Shown piece by piece: positions 6,147 through 10,336 of a stretch of 10,336 bases of DNA; positions within the stretch are counted from its first letter, which is position 1; each line of letters begins with the position of its first letter. Below the pieces are notes generated by a model, which was given only the letters and a program-made list of their open reading frames with translations, did no database searches and was not told the origin of the DNA. Source of the stretch: Butyrivibrio sp. (GTDB lineage Bacteria; Bacillota_A; Clostridia; Lachnospirales; Lachnospiraceae); the NCBI RefSeq assembly GCF_024699075.1, contig NZ_JAILQF010000465.1, positions 1 to 10,336 on the forward strand, written 5' to 3'. The position numbers and the translations under genes were made by a program.

Positions 6147-6294
6147 GGAATCATCTTTACATTCCAATATAATAATTCTCGGAATGATCTTCACATCCTA
6201 ATATAATTATTTCCCGGAATGATCTTTATATCCCAATCTAATCATTTCTTAGAATGATCTTTTTATTCCAGTCTAATTATTTCTTGGAATCATC
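6147..6294 (-). repeat. Imperfect 35-bp tandem array overlapping the stomatin stop codon
   Basis: Read leftward, units begin with GATSATTCY at 6294, 6259, 6224, 6189 and 6155, with periods of 35, 35, 35 and 34 bp; the fifth unit decays after its first bases (to about 6124). The first unit contains the final DDSKK codons and TAA stop of the stomatin gene. The next two units still read D-H-S-K-K-stop and D-H-S-G-K-stop in the same register of the unit, so the array looks like a tandem duplication of the gene's 3' end. There are no unique spacers of the CRISPR kind. Confidence 0.8.
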
Positions 6295-7209
6295 CTTAAC
6301 GATTTCCTTGAAAGATGTTGCAAGGCCTGCAAGACCCTGAAGTTCTGAAGGAATGATGATCTTGGTAGCATTACCATCAGCTGCCTTTTCAAATGCTTCA
6401 AGAGACTTGATAGTAAGAACTGACTGGTCTGCTCCAGCTTCTTTGATCATGCGGATACCTTCTGCATTAGCAGCCTGTACGGCACGAATAGCCTGAGCTC
6501 GACCTTCTGCTTCACGGATCTCTTTTTCCTTCTGAGCTTCAGCTGCAAGGATTGTAGCCTGCTTCTTAGCTTCAGCTTCAAGGATCTGTGATTCCTTCTT
6601 ACCTTCAGCTACAAGGACTGTTGATTTCTTCTCACCTTCTGCACGGAGAATAGCTTCACGTCTTTCACGCTCTGCCTTCATCTGCTTCTCCATCGCATCT
6701 CTTATTGCAACAGGAGGATTGATGTTCTTAAGCTCTACTCTTGTAACCTTGATGCCCCATGGATCTGTTGCGATATCAAGAAGTGATCTCATCTGAGTAT
6801 TGATAGTCTCACGGCTTGTAAGAGTCTGGTCGAGCTCCATATCACCGATGATGTTACGAAGTGTAGTAGCAGTAAGTGTCTCAATAGCCATGATCGGATT
6901 CTCAACACGATATGTATAAAGCTTAGGATCTGTGATCATGAAGAATACTACTGAGTCAATCTGCATTGTAACGTTATCTTTTGTGATAACAGGCTGAGGT
7001 GGGAAGTCACACACCTGCTCTTTTAAGTTAACTCTCTTTGCTACTCTTTCAAAGAAAGGTACGAGGAAGTGGATTCCTGCTTTCCAAGTTGATTTGTAAG
7101 TACCAAGATTTTCTATTACATATTCATAAGACTGTGGTACGATCTTAACGCATGATGCAATAAGAATTACGATGACGATAAGTATTATAGCTATTACTAT
7201 TCCTGCCAT
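6277..7209 (-). CDS. Stomatin/SPFH (band 7) membrane protein, QmcA-like
   Basis: The 310-residue protein has one N-terminal membrane segment (3-19), then an SPFH/band-7 domain (about 22-185) with the family stretches PQSYEYVIENLG, TMQIDSVVFF and WGIKVTRVELKNI, then ERERREAILRAEGE and a long charged Ala/Glu/Lys coiled coil (170-245), and a C-terminal oligomerisation region. Such proteins form large ring-like assemblies on the membrane and mark ordered microdomains. The neighbour 15 bp upstream is an NfeD protein, the usual partner. AGGAGGAG lies just before the ATG. The last codons belong to the first unit of a tandem repeat array, so the C-terminal DDSKK tail may vary between strains. The gene is the last of its operon. 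Confidence 0.94.
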   Translation of the reverse strand: MAGIVIAIILIVIVILIASCVKIVPQSYEYVIENLGTYKSTWKAGIHFLVPFFERVAKRVNLKEQVCDFPPQPVITKDNVTMQIDSVVFFMITDPKLYTYRVENPIMAIETLTATTLRNIIGDMELDQTLTSRETINTQMRSLLDIATDPWGIKVTRVELKNINPPVAIRDAMEKQMKAERERREAILRAEGEKKSTVLVAEGKKESQILEAEAKKQATILAAEAQKEKEIREAEGRAQAIRAVQAANAEGIRMIKEAGADQSVLTIKSLEAFEKAADGNATKIIIPSELQGLAGLATSFKEIVKDDSKK

Positions 7210-7224
7210 AAGCTCCTCCTTAAT

Positions 7225-7665
7225 TTATACAATTTTTTCAACTACAAGTTTCACACCGTCGATAGCTCTTATTATTACAGTTTCACCAACGGGTATTTTC
7301 ACCTCATCAAAAGATGATCTGGCTGACCAGTCCATTCCTTCAACATTAACCTGTCCTGTTCCAAGCTCATTATCAATAGCTCCGGTAACACGGGCTTTCT
7401 TGCCAACAACACTTCCAGCATTAGTCTCTACTGTCTTATTGTTAAAGTGCTCTTTGGCAATTGGTCTTATTGCTGCCATAATAAGCAATGACACTATGGC
7501 AAAAACTACTATCTGTGCAAAAATAGGAACCCCGATCTGTGCCATAACCGCAGCTACAAGGCAGCCAAAAGCAAACCAGATACTAACAAGTGATGTGGTC
7601 ACTGCCTCAACAATAATACATACAAGAAGCAAAACAAGCCAGACAACAACCATGCTTATTTCCAT
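7225..7665 (-). CDS. NfeD family membrane protein (short form, partner of stomatin)
   Basis: The chosen start gives 146 residues: three membrane segments (about 4-20, 25-42, 47-65), then a soluble OB-fold domain (about 85-146) with VGKKARVTGAI, the conserved G-x-x-W-x-A-R type motif GMDWSAR (110-116) and a GETVIIRAIDGVKLVV strand region. This is the short NfeD1b form without the ClpP-like protease domain. NfeD proteins pair with the SPFH protein encoded next to them; the stomatin start is 15 bp downstream, so the two are one operon. I start at 7665 because AAAGGAG is 5 nt upstream; the longer frame from 7761 begins upstream of the likely promoter and adds an atypical N-terminus. Confidence 0.9.
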   Translation of the reverse strand: MEISMVVVWLVLLLVCIIVEAVTTSLVSIWFAFGCLVAAVMAQIGVPIFAQIVVFAIVSLLIMAAIRPIAKEHFNNKTVETNAGSVVGKKARVTGAIDNELGTGQVNVEGMDWSARSSFDEVKIPVGETVIIRAIDGVKLVVEKIV

Positions 7666-7670
7666 AGATA

Positions 7671-7675
7671 CTCCT
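7671..7675 (-). promoter_or_regulatory. Ribosome binding site that sets the nfeD start
   Basis: AGGAG, extended to AAAGGAG, is 5 nt upstream of the ATG at 7665 and favours it over the in-frame ATG at 7761. Confidence 0.75.
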
Positions 7676-7716
7676 TTCTCCCAAAAGACATCTTTAGGAA
7701 TTTCCTTGTTTTCTAT

Positions 7717-7744
7717 AGTATACCCCAAACATACAATTTGATAA
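7717..7744 (-). promoter_or_regulatory. Candidate promoter of the nfeD-stomatin operon
   Basis: Read leftward, TTATCA (7744-7739) and TATACT (7722-7717) are 16 bp apart. The -10 box is good and the -35 is weak. Transcription would start near 7710, some 45 nt before the chosen nfeD ATG. Confidence 0.5.
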
Positions 7745-7790
7745 ATATATAACAAGACCAATTTAACACATTTTAATTTGGCTTAAATAG

Positions 7791-7820
7791 AAAAATCCCC
7801 TGTCCATAATGAACAGGGGA
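7791..7820 (-). terminator. Rho-independent terminator of the wall hydrolase gene
   Basis: TCCCCTGT (7796-7803) and ACAGGGGA (7813-7820) form an 8-bp GC-rich stem with a 9-nt loop. Read leftward it is followed by ATTTTTC. It lies 27 bp after the hydrolase stop and separates that gene from the nfeD promoter. Confidence 0.85.
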
Positions 7821-7846
7821 AATATGAAAAGGTTCAATATTAAGTT

Positions 7847-8935
7847 TTACCAAAATACATGGTCCTGGATCACGTATCCGCCATCATGGTGACCTACACG
7901 TTTAAAGTGAGTTGCACCACCTACGGTTGTCTCTCCGTTAATTGCTGCCTGAGCTGCCTGCATGCAGCTATCGCTTATATTACCACTATTATAGACCTTA
8001 GCAACCTTACCATTTAAGGCAGGTGTAAACTGGCCTGATGCATAAATAACATCATATATGGTATTAGGATATGCAGCACTCTTTACACGGTTCATGACTA
8101 CTGCTCCAACCCCAACCTTACCATCATATGGCTGGTTACCAGCTTCACACTGTATAAGCGCAGCAAGGAGCTTAACTTCGTCGCCATCAGCCTGAACAGC
8201 TTCACGCTGACGTGTCATCTCTGCTTTCTTGGCTTCTTCTTCGCGAAGCTTGATCGCAGCAACTGTCTCACCGGCATCAAGTCTGAAATCTATGTTTACA
8301 TACTTGCCCTGAACATAACCTTCTTCATCATCATATTCGACGCTGACCCATCCATTACCGAGGTCTTCGATTATGTCGAGCTGATCGCCCTTTGTGATAA
8401 CTCCAAGTGAATCTGAAGATGTAGTTGCTTCACTCCTTACATAAAGAGCGTTAGTAGTAACTGTTATGACCTCGCTTCCTACTTCTTTAGCAAGTTCCTG
8501 AGCATCCTCTCCAAAGAGAAGATAATCATCATCAGCCCATCCTACAAGATCACCTGATTGAATTTTAGTCCATCCGTCCTTCTGTTCCAAAATGCGTCCG
8601 CCACAGTCCTTATATAAAACTCCGGCTTTCTCCGCATCCTCGCTCGGTTCGGTTCTGACATTTAGTGTCTTACTAACATTGGCCATGACCAGATCTGAGC
8701 TGTACCCTGCGACATATGATGTACCTTCATCATCTGTCTTCTCTGCGTTCTCTGAAATAGCTTGTGCTGACTCTTGTGCCTGTTCCAATTCACCCTTTTC
8801 TGTTTCATCGGAGGCTCCGATCACAGAAGCTACACCAACCCCACTTGCCTGTGCTGTGATACCAAGATCTGGTGTAAGCATTAAAGCTGACAGCATAAGG
8901 CTTGTGAGAAGAACACTCGCTCTACTCTTTTTCAT
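7847..8935 (-). CDS. Secreted cell wall hydrolase: SH3b-SH3b-SleB (Hydrolase_2)
   Basis: The chosen start gives 362 residues: a signal peptide (MKKSRA, hydrophobic core, likely cut after AQA near residue 30), an acidic Glu/Gln/Ser linker (about 40-80), two bacterial SH3 domains (about 82-142 with TLNVRTEPS and GWTKIQ; about 155-218 with ALYVRSEAT and GWVSVEY), a short charged helix, and a C-terminal SleB-type Hydrolase_2 domain (about 255-362). The latter has LLAALIQCEAGNQ with the likely catalytic Glu264, GAVVMNRV and THFKRVG. SleB-type enzymes are peptidoglycan lytic transglycosylases; the SH3b units probably hold the wall. In a non-spore context it may act in growth or separation. The start at 8935 is favoured by AGAGGGA 8 nt upstream and by the promoter, whose -10 box sits inside the longer frame starting at 9001. 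Confidence 0.93.
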   Translation of the reverse strand: MKKSRASVLLTSLMLSALMLTPDLGITAQASGVGVASVIGASDETEKGELEQAQESAQAISENAEKTDDEGTSYVAGYSSDLVMANVSKTLNVRTEPSEDAEKAGVLYKDCGGRILEQKDGWTKIQSGDLVGWADDDYLLFGEDAQELAKEVGSEVITVTTNALYVRSEATTSSDSLGVITKGDQLDIIEDLGNGWVSVEYDDEEGYVQGKYVNIDFRLDAGETVAAIKLREEEAKKAEMTRQREAVQADGDEVKLLAALIQCEAGNQPYDGKVGVGAVVMNRVKSAAYPNTIYDVIYASGQFTPALNGKVAKVYNSGNISDSCMQAAQAAINGETTVGGATHFKRVGHHDGGYVIQDHVFW

Positions 8936-8943
8936 AAGCTTTG

Positions 8944-8950
8944 TCCCTCT
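8944..8950 (-). promoter_or_regulatory. Ribosome binding site that sets the hydrolase start
   Basis: AGAGGGA lies 8 nt upstream of the ATG at 8935, which begins a typical signal peptide MKKSRASVLL. Confidence 0.75.
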
Positions 8951-8991
8951 TATGGATTTTGTTACTTTTCCTTTAAAAATCCGCAAGAAAC

Positions 8992-9020
8992 ATCTTAACA
9001 TTTGGATATAGCTTTGTCAA
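8992..9020 (-). promoter_or_regulatory. Promoter of the wall hydrolase gene
   Basis: Read leftward, a perfect -35 TTGACA (9020-9015) and TAAGAT (8997-8992) are spaced by exactly 17 bp. Transcription would begin near 8985, leaving a leader of about 50 nt. The hydrolase is therefore expressed separately from proC. Confidence 0.8.
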
Positions 9021-9214
9021 ATTATGGCAGCTCTTACACAGGCTTGTGGTCTGGTTTTGCCTTGATTTTAAAGGCTTTGGAGAACCTTTTTTATTATCCA
9101 AATCAGAGTAAATCCAAAGAATATTTATTACCAATTTTTAGGATTATTAAGGCAGGCTTAATTTATATAATTTTGTAATGCCAAAAATATTATTTTTACT
9201 TGTGAAAAGAAAAG
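9021..9214. other. AT-rich spacer between proC and the hydrolase promoter
   Basis: No gene is visible. Two weak inverted repeats are present: ATTAAG/CTTAAT around 9147-9163, and AAAGG/CCTTT around 9070-9089, the latter followed by T residues on the + strand. Either may end the proC transcript, but neither is a convincing terminator in the leftward direction. Confidence 0.4.
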
Positions 9215-10009
9215 TTACAGCTGTTTGGTCTTATCTATACAAGCTTTTATAGCATCGATCACAGCACCTCTGAATCCATTCTCTTCAAGGACTCTTACTG
9301 CTGCTATTGTAGTTCCTCCAGGTGAACAAACCATATCTTTGAGTTCTCCCGGGTGCTTTCCGGTTTCAAGTACCATCTTGGCACTTCCAAGAAGGGACTG
9401 GGCAGCAAACTGATACGCCTGCTTTCTCGGCATGCCGCCTTCTACTGCAGCATCTGCCATAGCTTCTATGAACATAAAGGCATATGCAGGGCTTGAACCA
9501 CTGACGCCTCCAACTACATCCATAAGATTTTCATTAACAACGCTTGCCTGACCGAAGCTTTCAAAGATTGACATTGCAAATGCAAGTTCTTCATCAGAAA
9601 CAAGCTCGTTCCTGCATACAGCAGTACATCCCTCTCCTACGAGAGCAGGTGTATTGGGCATTACACGGATAAGCTTTACCTTCTTTTCAAAAGCACCTTC
9701 TATCCACTTTAAGGTCTTGCCTGCTGCTATAGAAATCACAAGTTTGTTCTCATCAACATCATCCATGATCTCAGCTATAACCTGAGTAAAATACTGAGGC
9801 TTAACAGCAAGGATTATAACGTCAGCCTCCTTAGCTACTTTCCTGTTAGAATCCCTTGTCTGAATGCCAAATTTCTCAGCAACCTTATCGCAGGTCTTCT
9901 GTGTTGCAGCTGAACCAATTATATCTTCAGGAGATACGATAGCTTTTTTCAAAACCCCGCCAATCATAGCCTTTGCCATGTTTCCAAGTCCAATAAAACC
10001 AATAACCAT
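9215..10009 (-). CDS. proC: Pyrroline-5-carboxylate reductase
   Basis: ProC reduces 1-pyrroline-5-carboxylate to L-proline with NAD(P)H, the last step of proline synthesis, in the cytoplasm. The 264 residues match the family length. An N-terminal Rossmann fold opens with GFIGLGNMA (4-12) and has ILAVKP (66-71). RVMPNTPALVGEG (115-127) and the C-terminal helical dimer domain with GVSGSSPAY (168-176) and LKDMVCSPGGTTIAAVRV (223-240) are the family signatures. SGSSPAY replaces the usual SGSGPAY, a mild change. The start at 10009 is set by AAGGAGG 6 nt upstream; a longer frame from 10036 would add nine residues before the nucleotide-binding strand. It has its own promoter and no co-transcribed neighbour in the window. 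Confidence 0.97.
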   Translation of the reverse strand: MVIGFIGLGNMAKAMIGGVLKKAIVSPEDIIGSAATQKTCDKVAEKFGIQTRDSNRKVAKEADVIILAVKPQYFTQVIAEIMDDVDENKLVISIAAGKTLKWIEGAFEKKVKLIRVMPNTPALVGEGCTAVCRNELVSDEELAFAMSIFESFGQASVVNENLMDVVGGVSGSSPAYAFMFIEAMADAAVEGGMPRKQAYQFAAQSLLGSAKMVLETGKHPGELKDMVCSPGGTTIAAVRVLEENGFRGAVIDAIKACIDKTKQL

Positions 10010-10015
10010 TTTGAG

Positions 10016-10022
10016 CCTCCTT
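10016..10022 (-). promoter_or_regulatory. Ribosome binding site that sets the proC start
   Basis: AAGGAGG, close to full anti-16S complementarity, is 6 nt upstream of the ATG at 10009. Confidence 0.85.
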
Positions 10023-10030
10023 CTAAATAA

Positions 10031-10044
10031 GATCATTTGTGATC
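10031..10044. promoter_or_regulatory. Inverted repeat in the proC leader
   Basis: GATCA (10031-10035) and TGATC (10040-10044) flank TTTG. It sits between the promoter and the ribosome site. It could be an operator or a small leader hairpin; the arms are short, so chance is possible. Confidence 0.3.
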
Positions 10045-10084
10045 AATAATAGTATATGTCATTTATAGTATCACTTAAGTCCCT

Positions 10085-10112
10085 ATTATACTTCTGTTAA
10101 ATAATATGTGAA
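10085..10112 (-). promoter_or_regulatory. Promoter of proC
   Basis: Read leftward, TTCACA (10112-10107) and a perfect TATAAT (10090-10085) are 16 bp apart. Transcription would start near 10078, leaving a leader of about 70 nt. The -35 box overlaps the edge of the hairpin element that lies upstream. Confidence 0.75.
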
Positions 10113-10185
10113 CTACTCCTCACCTTAGTTAAACTCGCAAACGCTTCGCTTTTTGCTCGTTATAAAATCACTGCTGACGCAGTTC
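10110..10185 (-). repeat. Compact multi-hairpin intergenic element, possible interspersed repeat
   Basis: Read leftward, the 76-bp stretch is bounded by GAACT and AGTTC and contains three local hairpins: ACTGC-GTCA-GCAGT followed by GATTTTAT, GCAAA with TTTGC around a GC-GAA-GC core, and AACTA with TAGTT around a purine-rich loop. It is richer in GC than the surrounding spacer. It may end the upstream methyltransferase transcript through the first hairpin and T-rich tail. Its overall form recalls short mobile or REP-like elements, but copies elsewhere cannot be checked here. Confidence 0.45.
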
Positions 10186-10205
10186 TACGGCAAGGAATGT
10201 CATAT

Positions 10206-10336
10206 CTATATACGCCTTTGTCTTGCAGCCTCAAATCCAAGGATAGCCGCAGATGTTGCCGCATTCATTGACTCAACCTGCCCCAGCATAGGTATAAGAA
10301 GATATTCATCTGCAGCATCTGATATCTCTTTGCTAA
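10206..10336 (-). CDS. C-terminal end of a SpoU/TrmH-family RNA 2'-O-methyltransferase (partial)
   Basis: Only the last 42 codons are present; the start lies to the right of the window. The frame ends in TAG at 10206-10208. It reads YLLIPMLGQVESMNAATSA (about the middle) and then AAILGFEAARQRRI. I-P-M-x-G-x-V-E-S-x-N is SpoU motif 3, which forms part of the knot that binds S-adenosylmethionine and the catalytic site, and the ending E-x-x-R-Q-R is typical of TrmH/RlmB proteins. These enzymes methylate ribose 2'-OH groups in tRNA or rRNA. The exact target cannot be assigned from the tail. A hairpin with a T-rich tail follows 20-40 bp after the stop. Confidence 0.85.
   Translation of the reverse strand, partial: SKEISDAADEYLLIPMLGQVESMNAATSAAILGFEAARQRRI

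Noticed and set aside
6147..6294. CRISPR array
   Set aside because: The 35-bp units abut directly with no unique spacers, are imperfect, and the first is coding; no cas genes nearby.
7172..7741. 189-codon open frame on the + strand opposite nfeD
   Set aside because: Its Ser/Thr/Ile-rich product matches no fold and the opposite strand encodes clear NfeD motifs.
9068..9095. Rightward terminator AAAGG...CCTTTTTT
   Set aside because: Only a 5-bp stem with a 10-nt loop, and no rightward gene reads into it.
9992..10036. Longer proC start at 10036
   Set aside because: It would add a charged nine-residue tail before the Rossmann strand, while AAGGAGG directly precedes the ATG at 10009.
1..10336. 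tRNA, rRNA or prophage genes and attachment sites
   Set aside because: I saw no cloverleaf, rRNA-like stretch, integrase or phage structural gene in either strand.

Overview
The window reads as chromosomal DNA of an AT-rich, Gram-positive anaerobe of the Clostridia. It is most likely a Lachnospiraceae member of the Butyrivibrio/Pseudobutyrivibrio type. This is inferred from strong GGAGG-type ribosome binding sites, a SleB-type wall hydrolase with bacterial SH3 domains, a lipobox lipoprotein, an Rgg-like regulator and an IS200/IS605 element; no rRNA or other marker gene is present to fix the genus.

Left part (1 to about 1775): most of an IS605-type transposon with divergent genes. tnpB (RNA-guided RuvC-like nuclease) runs leftward off the window edge. 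A 54-codon GTG-initiated small gene and tnpA (Y1 HUH single-strand transposase) run rightward. The 80-bp divergent spacer holds two fully overlapping promoters and a 9-bp inverted repeat. A subterminal hairpin after tnpA marks the element's end. About 30 bp later starts an Rgg/GadR/MutR-type regulator (1793-2650), which has no obvious promoter of its own.

Middle (2673 to 6070): two leftward genes, a surface lipoprotein with a predicted double beta-helix (GH55/pectate-lyase-like) and a 12-TM MFS efflux-type transporter. They are separated by 328 bp containing a foldable GC-rich patch but no confident gene. The lipoprotein gene converges on the Rgg gene over a shared hairpin. A 14-bp perfect palindrome lies upstream of the MFS promoter.

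Right part (6090 to 10336), all leftward: an nfeD-stomatin operon ending in a strong terminator, a secreted SH3-SH3-SleB hydrolase with its own TTGACA promoter and terminator, proC (last step of proline synthesis), and the C-terminal end of a SpoU/TrmH rRNA/tRNA methyltransferase. An imperfect 35-bp tandem array follows the stomatin gene, and its first unit contains that gene's last codons and stop. A compact multi-hairpin element sits between proC and the methyltransferase and supplies part of the proC -35 box.

Most genes are ordinary housekeeping or envelope functions in separate transcription units. The unusual material is the transposon control region with its small gene, the placement of the transposon against the Rgg gene, the stop-codon-containing tandem array, and the hairpin element before proC. 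I did not see a clearly new multi-gene system.
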